Of a stretch of DNA of 64,000 nt, positions 8,388-16,893 are shown piece after piece. Source of the stretch: Martinezella rhizogenes (GTDB lineage: Bacteria; Pseudomonadota; Alphaproteobacteria; Rhizobiales; Rhizobiaceae); assembly GCA_013322215.1 (NCBI GenBank), contig JAAMEZ010000045.1:1-64000 (forward strand), read 5' to 3'. Each line of letters opens with the position of its first letter. Position 1 is the stretch's first letter. The notes under the pieces are model-generated. The model was not told where the DNA came from. It saw only the letters and a list, made by a program, of their open reading frames with translations, and did not search any database. Position numbers and translations under genes: made by a program.

Positions 8388-9498
8388 CCTACCATCGACA
8401 GATCCAGAACTCATCAACGATCTCCAGACACGAGGAATGCGTCTCGTCGATCCGCGGGCCGGCCACGAGAGCAGGCGCGGTGGCGCAGGCCCCTCGGACC
8501 ATAAGGCAGTCAATTTCGGCGACACAACCGTGATGGTGCCGGTCCATACCGCACCTGCATTCGACAGTCCCTATCTGGTGGAAGCACCCGATGCCGACGG
8601 CCGTGCGCGCATCACCAAGGAAGGATCCGAAGTCGCACGAATTCGATTTCCTAATCGCCCGCGATTTTACGATCTGATGACTGCAGACGGCATCCCGTAC
8701 AATAAGATCGCGGTTCTTCATTCGCGCGACGTGCTCGCCACGACCATTCTGCAGACCTGCATTCGTTATGAAAGCCGCAAGAAGACCTGTCAATTCTGTT
8801 CGATCGGTCAGAGCCTTGCCGCCGGCCGTACCGTCGCCCACAAAACGCCCGAGCAACTGGCGGAGGTCGCAAAGGCGGCCGTCGAACTCGACGGCGTGAA
8901 GCATATGGTGATGACCACCGGCACTCCTGCGGGCAAGGACCGCGGCGCCGCCGTTTTGACCGAAAGCGCGCGTGCGGTGAAGGCCGTCGTCGATCTGCCG
9001 ATCCAGGTACAATGCGAGCCGCCGGAAGACGATGCTTGGCACCAGCGGATGAAGGATGCAGGCGCAGATGCATTGGGAATGCACCTCGAAGCGGTCACAC
9101 CCGAAGTCCGGGAACGGATTATGCCGGGCAAGGCAAGCGTTCCGCTCGCGAAGTATTTTTCCAGTTTCGAGTCGGCAGTGAAGGTGTTCGGGCGAGGACA
9201 GGTGTCCACCTATATACTTGCGGGCCTGGGCGACACACGTGAGGCTATCCTCGACATGTCGATACGCTTGGTCGCCATGGGCGTCTATCCCTTCGTCGTC
9301 CCGTTTGTGCCGATCTCCGGGACGCCGCTCGAAAGCCACCCTGCGCCAAAGGCGGACTTCATGGCATCCATCCTTGCGCCTTTGTCCAAGATCGTCATCG
9401 ATGGCGGGTTGAAGGCATCGGACATCAAGGCTGGTTGCGGAAAATGCGGCGCCTGCTCGGCCCTTTCAACCTACGAGAAACTGAGGATCCCGGCATGA
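8380..9498 (+). CDS. radical SAM protein, MSMEG_0568 family (Nit1C)
   Basis: A 372-residue enzyme of the MSMEG_0568 radical SAM family, found only in Nit1C-type clusters; its reaction is unknown. Cys127, Cys137 and Cys140 (RYESRKKTCQFCSIG) form an atypical CX9CX2C set for the SAM-binding 4Fe-4S cluster. The TIM-barrel-like middle contains QCEPPEDD and HLEAVTPEVRERI. Near the C-terminus Cys353, Cys356 and Cys359 (CGKCGAC) could bind a further cluster. GAGGAGG at 8367-8373 precedes the ATG at 8380, so the longer upstream frame is not used. The start lies inside the nitrilase end; the stop overlaps the GNAT start. Confidence 0.92.
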   Translation: MRDLPSTDPELINDLQTRGMRLVDPRAGHESRRGGAGPSDHKAVNFGDTTVMVPVHTAPAFDSPYLVEAPDADGRARITKEGSEVARIRFPNRPRFYDLMTADGIPYNKIAVLHSRDVLATTILQTCIRYESRKKTCQFCSIGQSLAAGRTVAHKTPEQLAEVAKAAVELDGVKHMVMTTGTPAGKDRGAAVLTESARAVKAVVDLPIQVQCEPPEDDAWHQRMKDAGADALGMHLEAVTPEVRERIMPGKASVPLAKYFSSFESAVKVFGRGQVSTYILAGLGDTREAILDMSIRLVAMGVYPFVVPFVPISGTPLESHPAPKADFMASILAPLSKIVIDGGLKASDIKAGCGKCGACSALSTYEKLRIPA

Positions 9499-10034
9499 GC
9501 CTTCTGGATCACTCCGCCTTTATCAGCCCAGAATTCCTGATCCGGGCAGCGTCGGAACCGTGGGAACTCCGGGGAGTATCGGGCCTCAGGCATCAGGTGT
9601 TTGTCGAGGAGCAGCGCATCTTCGTCGGCAACGACCATGACGAAATCGACAATACGGCAATCCCGCTCGTGGCAATCGCCACATTAGCGGCCGAGCCTGC
9701 GGAAGTCGTGGGAACGGTCCGGATCCACGAACCCACACCCGGCATCTGGTGGGGATCGCGACTGGCGGTCGCCCCCACATACCGTAGAGTTGGCCGGCTG
9801 GGAGCGGAGCTGATCCGGCTTGCAGTGAGTACCGCAAACGGCCTTGGATGCCGCGAGTTCCACGCCCACGTCCAGCTTCAGAATGTTCCTCTGTTCCGGC
9901 GTCTGCATTGGGAATCGGCACAAGAGATTGATCTACATGGCGTACGCCATATGCACATGTTGGCTTCTCTCGAACACTATCCCCCGACATGCGATCCGGC
10001 CAGCGGCTGGTCGGCGAGAGCACGGAGGTCGTAA
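9495..10034 (+). CDS. GNAT acetyltransferase, MSMEG_0567/sll0786 family N-terminal type (Nit1C)
   Basis: A 179-residue GNAT-fold protein. RHQVFVEEQRIF resembles the acyl-homoserine-lactone-synthase-like start of this family, and RLAVAPTYRRVGRLGAELIR is the acetyl-CoA pyrophosphate loop. In Mycobacterium smegmatis this domain and the next gene's AIR-synthase domain form one protein (MSMEG_0567). Here they are separate genes joined by a 1-base TAATG overlap, as in Synechocystis (sll0786/sll0787). The start ATG overlaps the radical SAM stop. The acceptor substrate is unknown. Confidence 0.9.
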   Translation: MSLLDHSAFISPEFLIRAASEPWELRGVSGLRHQVFVEEQRIFVGNDHDEIDNTAIPLVAIATLAAEPAEVVGTVRIHEPTPGIWWGSRLAVAPTYRRVGRLGAELIRLAVSTANGLGCREFHAHVQLQNVPLFRRLHWESAQEIDLHGVRHMHMLASLEHYPPTCDPASGWSARARRS

Positions 10035-11005
10035 TGAACGTCCACGCCTTGGCGGCCGCGCTCGCAGCCCATCCATCCATCCGCAGCAAGCTGGACATAG
10101 CAGGCACGACACGCACGCTGTCGTTGTCAGCCGGAGCGCCGGGGATGCCCGGAGACGATGCAGCAGCAATTCCAACCCTTGACGGAACCTGGGATCTGCT
10201 TGCGGGCGAAGGCTTCATGCCTCAGTTCGTGCAGGACGACCCGTGGTTTGCCGGGTGGTGCGGCGTAATGGTGAACCTCTCCGACATTGCCGCCATGGGA
10301 GGGCGGCCGACTGCTGTGCTCGACGCCGTGTGGTCGCCGGACGCGGCGTCCGCCGAGCCCCTGCTTGTCGGTCTGCGGGACGCGGCAGCCGCCTACGGCG
10401 TGCCCATCGTTGGCGGCCATACCAACCTCCACAGCAAAGAACTTAACCTCGCCGTCTCCGTCACCGGGCGCGCAAAGCGGCTGATTTCCAGCTTTGCAGC
10501 AGCTCCTGGAGATGTGCTTGTCGCCGCCATCGATCATCGCGGGCAATATCGACCCCGCTTTGACAACTGGTGTGCGGCCCTCGATGCTCCGCATGAACGG
10601 CTCCGCGAAGACTATGAACTCTTGCCACAGCTTGCGGAAGCTGGACTGCTGGATGCGGGAAAAGACATCAGCCAGGGCGGCATCGTCGGCACTGCGCTCA
10701 TGCTTGCGGAGTCTTCCCGCTGCGGTTTCGACATCGAGCTGGCCAACATCCCGCTTCCGTCAGGTGTTGAACTGGAACGCTGGCTCCGAAGCTTCCCGAG
10801 CTTCGGATTCCTTCTTTCCGTCCGGCCCGAACGGGCGAACGAAATCTGCGCCGTGTTTGCTGCGCGAGGCATCAGCTCAGCTGCCATAGGTCGCGCAACG
10901 GATAGCCCCCGGATCGACCTGACAAGCGACGGCGCTCGGGCAACGTTCTGGGATTACTCGTTATCCCCCTACATCTCGCTGGCAAAGGAGGTCGCCCATG
11001 CCTGA
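10034..11005 (+). CDS. AIR synthase-related protein, sll0787 family (Nit1C)
   Basis: A 323-residue PurM/SelD-fold protein (AIR synthase-like ATPase superfamily). Features include DDAAAIP near residue 40, VNLSDIAAMGGRPTAVLDAV, VGGHTN and DISQGGIVGTALML. The last is the glycine-rich motif seen in PurM/HypE/SelD enzymes, which activate oxygen atoms with ATP. Its substrate in Nit1C is unknown. GGAGGT precedes the ATG at 10034, which overlaps the GNAT stop, so the longer upstream frame is rejected. Its end overlaps the next gene by 8 bases. Confidence 0.9.
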   Translation: MNVHALAAALAAHPSIRSKLDIAGTTRTLSLSAGAPGMPGDDAAAIPTLDGTWDLLAGEGFMPQFVQDDPWFAGWCGVMVNLSDIAAMGGRPTAVLDAVWSPDAASAEPLLVGLRDAAAAYGVPIVGGHTNLHSKELNLAVSVTGRAKRLISSFAAAPGDVLVAAIDHRGQYRPRFDNWCAALDAPHERLREDYELLPQLAEAGLLDAGKDISQGGIVGTALMLAESSRCGFDIELANIPLPSGVELERWLRSFPSFGFLLSVRPERANEICAVFAARGISSAAIGRATDSPRIDLTSDGARATFWDYSLSPYISLAKEVAHA

Positions 11006-11276
11006 AGTTCGCTTCACCATCCGATGGCCCGATGGCAAGGAGGAGAGCTGCTATTCGCCCTCGACGGCCATTACGCGTCATCTTGAGGCCGGATGCACCT
11101 ATCCACTCGCGGAGTTCGTCGACCGTGCCCGCACCGGGCTGAATGAAGCCTCAGACCGCGTCGCCGCCAAATTCGGCTTTGCGTGTTCCTCCGCACTCGA
11201 CCAGCTCGCAAAGATCGAAACGACGGCCGCGGCTCAGCCTGCCGACTCCCAGGTCACCTGTCTCTCGATGTCATGA
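10998..11276 (+). CDS. MSMEG_0570 family small nitrogen-starvation protein (Nit1C)
   Basis: A 92-residue protein starting MPEVRFTIRWPDGKEESCYS, with PLAEFVDRARTGLNEASDRV. This pattern defines the MSMEG_0570 family of Nit1C clusters. It has no membrane segment and no catalytic motif I can name. It overlaps the AIR-synthase-like gene by 8 bases. The C-terminal 20 residues are low-complexity Ala/Gln-rich. The family call is firm; the function is unknown. Confidence 0.88.
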   Translation: MPEVRFTIRWPDGKEESCYSPSTAITRHLEAGCTYPLAEFVDRARTGLNEASDRVAAKFGFACSSALDQLAKIETTAAAQPADSQVTCLSMS

Positions 11277-11287
11277 AAGGGTTCGTT

Positions 11288-12544
11288 ATGACCGACGCCA
11301 TTGTACCGCACGTACCAGTTCTCATCATCGGAGGAGGCCAGGCCGGTCTTTCGGTCAGTTGGTATCTGATGCAGGAAGGGATTGAGCATATCGTAATCGA
11401 GCGCCACCGTCGGTTCGAAAGTTGGCGCAACAATCGCTGGGACAGCTTCTGTCTGGTCACGCCAAACTGGCAGTGCCGATTGCCCGGCTGGCCCTACAAG
11501 GGCCTGGATCCGGACGGCTTCATGCTCAAAGAGGAGATTATCGACTATCTGGATGGTTTTGCCGAAAGCTTCAAGCCACCGCTTCGCGAAGGTGTGGATG
11601 TGAGACACGTCTCGCCTCGCGACGGTGGCGGATACCGGATCGAGACCACAGAGGGCACCATGACCGCGGACCAGGTGGTTATTGCAACTGGCGGCTACGA
11701 CAACCCGATCGTGCCTCCTTACGCTGCCGATCTGGATTCCTCCATCCACCAAATGCATTCTCGCGATTACCGGCGCCCCTCGCAGCTGCCTGACGGCGGA
11801 ACGTTGATCGTGGGAACAGGGCAATCCGGTGTGCAGATCATGGACGATTTCCATCTGGAAGGCAGGCCCGTTCACCTCGCAGTCGGCCCGGCTCCGCGCA
11901 GCCCGCGCAAGTACCGCGGCCGGGACGCAACGGACTGGCTGTACGAAGCCGGCACCTATGCGGTCACGATCGATCGCCATCCAGATCCGATCAAGGCCCT
12001 CACTCAGACCAACCACTACATGTCGGGTCGTGATGGGGGCAAGGAGATCGATCTGCGCAAATATGCACTTGAGGGGGTTCGCCTCTACGGTTCAGTAGCC
12101 GGAGCCAACGGCACGACAATGACCTTTCTTCCTGACCTGGAAAAGAACCTGGACGATGCGGATCGCAGCTATCTGGGCATCCGCAATCAGATCGACGCGT
12201 GGATATGCTCTCAGAACATCGACGCGCCGGAAGAACCACCATTCGAGAAAGTCTGGCGGCCTGAAAGGGAGACCACCATTTTGGATCTTCGCGAGGCAGG
12301 CGTCACGTCGATCATCTGGGCGATCGGGTTCCGTCCGGATTATTCCTGGTTGAAGGTCGATTGTCTTGACGAACGCGGCAAGCCGCTCTTCAATCGCGGC
12401 GTCACGGATGTGCCCGGTCTGTATTTCATCGGTCTCGGCTGGTTGAACACCTGGGGATCGGGGCGTTTTCTGGGCATCGATGAGGACAGCCGCTATCTGG
12501 CGGAACGGATCGTCGCCCGTCAAAAGGGCAAGCTGGCGGCATGA
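11288..12544 (+). CDS. flavin-dependent oxidoreductase, MSMEG_0569 family (Nit1C)
   Basis: A 418-residue FAD/NAD(P)-binding monooxygenase-like protein. The first Rossmann motif is LIIGGGQAGLSVSWYL, a second GTGQSGVQI appears near residue 180, and ATGG and WAIGFRPDYSW match flavin monooxygenases of the Nit1C set. It probably hydroxylates or oxidises the pathway's nitrogen compound. ATG 11288 with AAAGGG upstream is preferred; ATG 11273, overlapping the previous stop, is also possible. The stop overlaps the next start (ATGA). Confidence 0.9.
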   Translation: MTDAIVPHVPVLIIGGGQAGLSVSWYLMQEGIEHIVIERHRRFESWRNNRWDSFCLVTPNWQCRLPGWPYKGLDPDGFMLKEEIIDYLDGFAESFKPPLREGVDVRHVSPRDGGGYRIETTEGTMTADQVVIATGGYDNPIVPPYAADLDSSIHQMHSRDYRRPSQLPDGGTLIVGTGQSGVQIMDDFHLEGRPVHLAVGPAPRSPRKYRGRDATDWLYEAGTYAVTIDRHPDPIKALTQTNHYMSGRDGGKEIDLRKYALEGVRLYGSVAGANGTTMTFLPDLEKNLDDADRSYLGIRNQIDAWICSQNIDAPEEPPFEKVWRPERETTILDLREAGVTSIIWAIGFRPDYSWLKVDCLDERGKPLFNRGVTDVPGLYFIGLGWLNTWGSGRFLGIDEDSRYLAERIVARQKGKLAA

Positions 12545-13365
12545 GCAACCTTGCCCTCACACGCCCTGAAGAATCCGGACTTGCAGAAAGACATGTCCTG
12601 GGAATGGCGGAAATGGGCTATAGTGGCCTGTCGGAGCAATGGTTGAAGCGACGAGCCGGCGACTTGCACTGGCGGCTAATCGCGCTAGCCATGGGACAGC
12701 GGGATGCAGTTTTCACCTGCACAGACGGTGAGCCGCTCTATGCGGCTTTCTGCGCGACCAGCGTCAAACTCGCAAGGCCCGAACTTCCACGCCTGGGCGG
12801 GCAGTTGACCCTATCCGCAAACCTCTACCGCGTCGGTCATGGGCGTTTATCTTCCCGCCTCACCATCACCGCAGATGGCGTCGAGGTGGGGCGGATGATT
12901 TTGGTCTCAACCTTCGTGGGGCGCGTAGAACCGGCTCTCAATCGTTCGGTGGTCCGCCGGAGCCCGCGGGCGCTGGCGATGCCGCCTGAGGCCCCTCTCG
13001 CAATCCGCCGCGTAGCGGAGCATGCCGCCGCCCTCGCGCGTGACATCCGCAACCAAGTCCTCATGTTTGACTGCTGGTCGGAAAGACATCGAGTTCTGCC
13101 GTGTCCCGTAACCGATTTCAACGCTGCCCGGCTTCTCTACTTCCCAAGCTACAGCGCGCTGGCAGATCGGGCATTGTTTCAAGCCGGCGAGACGCAACTC
13201 GGTATGCTGGCGTCGCGGCACGTGGTTTATCTTGGCAATGTGGAGCCGGGAGATTGGATAGGCGTCAGCTTCCGAAAGCTGCCCTGGGGTCGTGATGTCG
13301 CGCTAATAGGTTCGGACGATAGACCATTGGCGTTGATGCGAGTCAGGCTTCATCATGACAGATAA
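12541..13365 (+). CDS. LnmK/Pnap_2097-like double-hotdog protein at the end of Nit1C
   Basis: A 274-residue protein. MGYSGLSEQWLKRRAGDLHW resembles the N-terminal motif of LnmK, a bifunctional acyltransferase/decarboxylase, and of the Pnap_2097 family, which is seen in biosynthetic and Nit1C-like clusters. A second hotdog-like half begins near residue 170 (FNAARLLYFPSYSALADRAL). It probably acts on an acyl or carrier-bound intermediate. Its coupling to the flavoprotein by ATGA makes it part of the operon. The family assignment is by eye and moderately sure; the reaction is unknown. Confidence 0.75.
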   Translation: MSNLALTRPEESGLAERHVLGMAEMGYSGLSEQWLKRRAGDLHWRLIALAMGQRDAVFTCTDGEPLYAAFCATSVKLARPELPRLGGQLTLSANLYRVGHGRLSSRLTITADGVEVGRMILVSTFVGRVEPALNRSVVRRSPRALAMPPEAPLAIRRVAEHAAALARDIRNQVLMFDCWSERHRVLPCPVTDFNAARLLYFPSYSALADRALFQAGETQLGMLASRHVVYLGNVEPGDWIGVSFRKLPWGRDVALIGSDDRPLALMRVRLHHDR

Positions 13366-13548
13366 ATCTAATCTTCTTCTGGAATGCCAGATAGCGAGCG
13401 GTGTACTTCGCCATAATGGGCCTGAACCGACGACCCTCAATAAACAAATCGCTAGTCGTACGAAATCAGGAAATTGAGGAGCGGCCTTGGCCCTTAACGA
13501 CCTTCCCTCTTCGCCTGTGTTAGCTTGAGGTTTATCAGTGCTTATTTT

Positions 13549-14853
13549 TCAACGATATTGCCCCGGAAAGACAATATCCTGATCTACGAGGACATTGAAC
13601 TTATAGCCCGGTCGGATCTGCAACGTCGGCTGAACGTCCATATTCCGCTGGATTGTCCGATCGGCCACGCGCCCGAAGGTCTCGGCAAAATTGCGTCTCG
13701 CCGCATCCGACGCCGTATCCTGGGTGGCCAACGTCGAACTCTGCGGGACTGCCATGTCGATGCCCGTCCCGATCAGTGCGATCATGACCGCCGAGCCGAA
13801 GGTTTTAAGATAGTGGTTGTTCACCTTGTCATTGAAGCCACCGTACCCTTCAGCATCCGTGCCGGCCATGCCGCCGATTTGCAACGTCGAGCCGTTTGGG
13901 AAGATGATGTCCGACCAGACGACGAGCACGCGGCTCTGGCCGAACGACACCTTGCTGTCGTAACGGCTGAACAGTTTCGTGCCTTGCGGGATCAGCAAGC
14001 GATGGCCAGTCGCGCTGTCATAGACATTCTGGCTGACCTGAGCGGTGATACGCCCTGGAAGATCTGAATTGATGCCTGATATCAATGTCGCCGGAATGAC
14101 TGAGCCTCGTTTGAGTTCGTATAGAGACTGCTGCGGCACAACGCGGTTCGGCAGGTAACCGAGATCCTTGAGGTCGGCATTGAAGAAGTCTTCCTTGGAG
14201 TTCTGACCGTTTGGATCCAGGTTCTGTCCGCCCAAACCGGCGCGCAAGGCTGCGGCATAAAGATCGGACGCGCTTGTACTCGCGGCGGCTGTCGTCGTCC
14301 GAGCTCCGGCGCTCTCATCCTTATCCGGCCGCGCTTCCAGCTTGCCGCGATCGATGGCGAGAGGCGCGTCATAAGCGGAGTCTCGTGCCTGCATTCGGGC
14401 CATCCGCTGACGCTGCTGCTCGCGCAGAACCTGTTCCTGCTGCTCACGGGCGAGCCGCGCTCGCCAAACCTCTTCCGGCTCCAGTTCCGATCCGTTCCGT
14501 TGCTCTTGTCTCCGTTCGGGCTGCGTGAACGGATTGGCCGCCTTCTCTTCGGCCTGCTTCGTCTCGACTGGGGTCGGCTGGAACGGCGTCTGCGGCTGTG
14601 GCTCGCCGATGATGCCGTCGGTGACGCCCCTCTTGATCTGGTCGGCATAGGTCGAGGCCGGATTGCCCGAACTGCTGTCCGGACCATTATCCTTGCCGAA
14701 GTAAAGCCCGCGCGAGGCGAGCCCAAAGAAGATGATGCCGAGAAACGCGACCAACAGCACGATCATGACGATGACCGGCACACGGTTAACGCGCTTGATG
14801 CCGGACGTGGCCTGACTGTTCGCGGCGCCACCAAGCTTGAGGGACTGCACCAT
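13549..14853 (-). CDS. trbI: TrbI, VirB10-like outer-membrane-spanning T4SS protein
   Basis: A 434-residue VirB10/TrbI-type scaffold protein of the mating-pair-formation channel. It has a cytoplasmic start, a single transmembrane helix (VPVIVMIVLLVAFLGIIFFG, about residues 25-45), a long Gln/Arg/Pro-rich periplasmic spacer (QQEQVLREQQRQRM), and the C-terminal core LIPQGTKLFSRYDSKVSFGQ with WSDIIFPNG. GAGGGAGG lies 5 bases before ATG 14853; the earlier GTG at 14868 is not needed. It is the last gene of the trb operon. In Ti plasmids traR/traM usually follow; here the Nit1C cluster converges on it instead. Confidence 0.95.
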   Translation of the reverse strand: MVQSLKLGGAANSQATSGIKRVNRVPVIVMIVLLVAFLGIIFFGLASRGLYFGKDNGPDSSSGNPASTYADQIKRGVTDGIIGEPQPQTPFQPTPVETKQAEEKAANPFTQPERRQEQRNGSELEPEEVWRARLAREQQEQVLREQQRQRMARMQARDSAYDAPLAIDRGKLEARPDKDESAGARTTTAAASTSASDLYAAALRAGLGGQNLDPNGQNSKEDFFNADLKDLGYLPNRVVPQQSLYELKRGSVIPATLISGINSDLPGRITAQVSQNVYDSATGHRLLIPQGTKLFSRYDSKVSFGQSRVLVVWSDIIFPNGSTLQIGGMAGTDAEGYGGFNDKVNNHYLKTFGSAVMIALIGTGIDMAVPQSSTLATQDTASDAARRNFAETFGRVADRTIQRNMDVQPTLQIRPGYKFNVLVDQDIVFPGQYR

Positions 14854-14864
14854 GATGTCCTCCC

Positions 14865-15347
14865 TCACCCGCGCCGCATGAGCGACAGCGCGCTGGCAGG
14901 CGTAGCGCCCGACGTCGTCACCTTGTATGCCCGACCAAGCTCAATGCTGCTGGTCGAGAGCCGTGCGAGCACCTGGCCTTCGTAAGGCACGATGACATAG
15001 GCGAGCGGAACGGTGGCCGCGCCGCCATCCGTCTTTTGATCGGTAACAACGGCATAGCCCCATCCCTTCAATGCCGCGTCGAGCGCCTGTCCGAAGGGAG
15101 AACCATCCTGCTTGAGCACAACGGTCGCCTTACCCTGTCCGATTTGTTCGGCTAGTCGGCTGACCATGTCGCCGGCGATCGCGCCCGCTGCTGGTCCGGA
15201 GACCTCTGGAGGTGCCGCGCTGGAGGCGAGGACGTCGGTGTCCATCGACTGGCATCCGGAAACGAGGACGGCGAGGGCAGCCGTTGCGGCGAAGCATCGG
15301 ACGGGTCCGAGGCTGTTCGCGCTGCGGCGAAGGAGGTTCAGCATCAT
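14865..15347 (-). CDS. trbH: TrbH, lipoprotein of the conjugation channel
   Basis: A 160-residue lipoprotein. The signal peptide ends in the lipobox LVSGC (Cys near residue 32). The remainder is a small periplasmic domain with QIGQGKATVVLKQDGSPFG and GRAYKVTTSG. TrbH is the VirB7-like partner of TrbG in rhizobial conjugation systems. The start overlaps the trbG stop and the trbI start follows within 12 bases. Confidence 0.9.
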   Translation of the reverse strand: MMLNLLRRSANSLGPVRCFAATAALAVLVSGCQSMDTDVLASSAAPPEVSGPAAGAIAGDMVSRLAEQIGQGKATVVLKQDGSPFGQALDAALKGWGYAVVTDQKTDGGAATVPLAYVIVPYEGQVLARLSTSSIELGRAYKVTTSGATPASALSLMRRG

Positions 15348-16210
15348 CGCCCTCCCCTGCTGATTGTCACCTTCTGCTGTTTCCAGCCAACGCCTGAGAC
15401 GAGGACAGCGCGATCGATATTGTAATCGACCACCATCATATTGTTCTTCATGCGATAGTTGACGATGCGGTTCTGGCCGCCGGAGACGACGAAGAGAACC
15501 GGCGCATCCTGCCCGGAGATCGACCGCGGAAACTGAATGTAAGTTTTTTGCCCATCCGAGTAGACCCGCGTCGGCCGCCAGCCGGCGCTGCCCGAGACGG
15601 AATAGGCAAAGCTCAATTGCTCGGCCGGAACGCCGGCGCCGGGAATCGTACTCGCTTCCAGCCGCGCGTTGACGTCGGCAAGCTTTGCCGAGACGTCCTC
15701 GGGATACTCAAAGCCGACGCGTGCCATATACTGCGTGGCATGCGATTTCAGCTGGATATGATAGGTCCGCCGCGACGTCGTCACGACCATCGACGTGACC
15801 AGACCCGGCTCCGATGGCTTGACGATCAGATGGATCGCCTGGCCACCTGATGCACCCGAGGTCGCAGGCTCGACCTTCCAGCGCACAGTGTCGCCGACGA
15901 GCACATCGCGAACGACCTCGCCACCCTGAAGCTCGATGTCGCAGACCTGCAACGGCGAGCAGACGACGGACGGCTGCACTTCTCCATAGAGGAAGATGAC
16001 CTTTCCATCCGCACCTTTCGTGACGAGCCCACGGCTCCCACGCCATTGTGTCGAAATCCCCATGCCTTTCGCCTCGTTGGCAGTGACACCATCGGCGGCA
16101 ACTGCGTGGGAGGGGGGGAAAGCCATCACCGGGAAAATGAGCAGCATGGCGGCGCTCGCAGTCAGCGTGGCCCGCATTCTGAAGTGTCTTATGTTCATGT
16201 TGGGAGCCAT
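15344..16210 (-). CDS. trbG: TrbG, VirB9-like T4SS core protein
   Basis: A periplasmic VirB9/TrbG/CagX-family protein (288 residues) that joins TrbI and TrbH in the outer-membrane core. It has a signal peptide with a hydrophobic LTASAAMLLIFPVMAF core and an AVAAD cleavage region. The CagX domain contains YTYHIQLKS-like TYHIQLKSH, WRPTRVYSDGQKTYIQFPR and, near the end, VVDYNIDRAVLVSG. GAAAGG precedes ATG 16210; the frame also opens at a TTG at 16219. The end overlaps trbH. Confidence 0.93.
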   Translation of the reverse strand: MAPNMNIRHFRMRATLTASAAMLLIFPVMAFPPSHAVAADGVTANEAKGMGISTQWRGSRGLVTKGADGKVIFLYGEVQPSVVCSPLQVCDIELQGGEVVRDVLVGDTVRWKVEPATSGASGGQAIHLIVKPSEPGLVTSMVVTTSRRTYHIQLKSHATQYMARVGFEYPEDVSAKLADVNARLEASTIPGAGVPAEQLSFAYSVSGSAGWRPTRVYSDGQKTYIQFPRSISGQDAPVLFVVSGGQNRIVNYRMKNNMMVVDYNIDRAVLVSGVGWKQQKVTISRGGR

Positions 16211-16215
16211 GCCTT

Positions 16216-16878
16216 TCAAAGCTGTGCAGTCCAGTCGAAGTCGCGGAGATAGAGGCCGATGGGATTGAGGCGGATGACGCCCTCGTCCTGGGGCGGCGTC
16301 AGTGTCACGGTGGCGATCCCGCGGAAACGGCGCGTGGCGGTCTCCTTGCCGCGGCGATCCCGCTCGAACTCGGTCCAGTCGATCTGGTAGCTCTGGTTCG
16401 AGAGTGCGACGATATTGTTGACCTCGATCGCGACCGTCGCGTTCTTGGCCTTCTCGAAGGGCGAGTTCGACCGGAACCAGGCATTGACCTTTTCGGTCGC
16501 GGGATCAGAAGTACGCAGCAGCCCATAGGTCCGGTCGATATACTGCTTCTGCACGACCGCATCCGGCGTAACGGATCGGAAGTTCGACACGAAACTGCCG
16601 AGTGTTGCGCGCACCACGCGTGGATCGGCATATTCGATCTGCTGCGGGAAGCCGGCATTGACGGCCGTACCAAGCTTGTCGACTTCGACGATATAAGGGA
16701 TCAGCTTGACCTGAGTGCTCTGATAAAGCGCATAACCAAAACCGATAACGGCCATGGTCATGCCGGCAATGCCGACGACGCGCCACGCGGCAGCTGCCTT
16801 CACATAGGAACCATAGCGTTCGTTCCATTCGTTGCGGGCGGCGATATAGGGATTATCTGGGATATTTTGTCCGGCCAT
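16216..16878 (-). CDS. trbF: TrbF, VirB8-like T4SS protein
   Basis: A 220-residue bitopic inner-membrane protein with a VirB8 periplasmic domain. It starts MAGQNIPDNPYIAARNEWNE, has one transmembrane helix near residues 33-52 (VVGIAGMTMAVIGFGYALYQ), then YIVEVDKLG and the VirB8-like FRSVTPDAVVQKQYIDRTY. It bridges the ATPases and the core complex. It sits between trbL and trbG with short gaps. Confidence 0.94.
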   Translation of the reverse strand: MAGQNIPDNPYIAARNEWNERYGSYVKAAAAWRVVGIAGMTMAVIGFGYALYQSTQVKLIPYIVEVDKLGTAVNAGFPQQIEYADPRVVRATLGSFVSNFRSVTPDAVVQKQYIDRTYGLLRTSDPATEKVNAWFRSNSPFEKAKNATVAIEVNNIVALSNQSYQIDWTEFERDRRGKETATRRFRGIATVTLTPPQDEGVIRLNPIGLYLRDFDWTAQL

Positions 16879-16893
16879 TCTGTCAGCTTCCCG

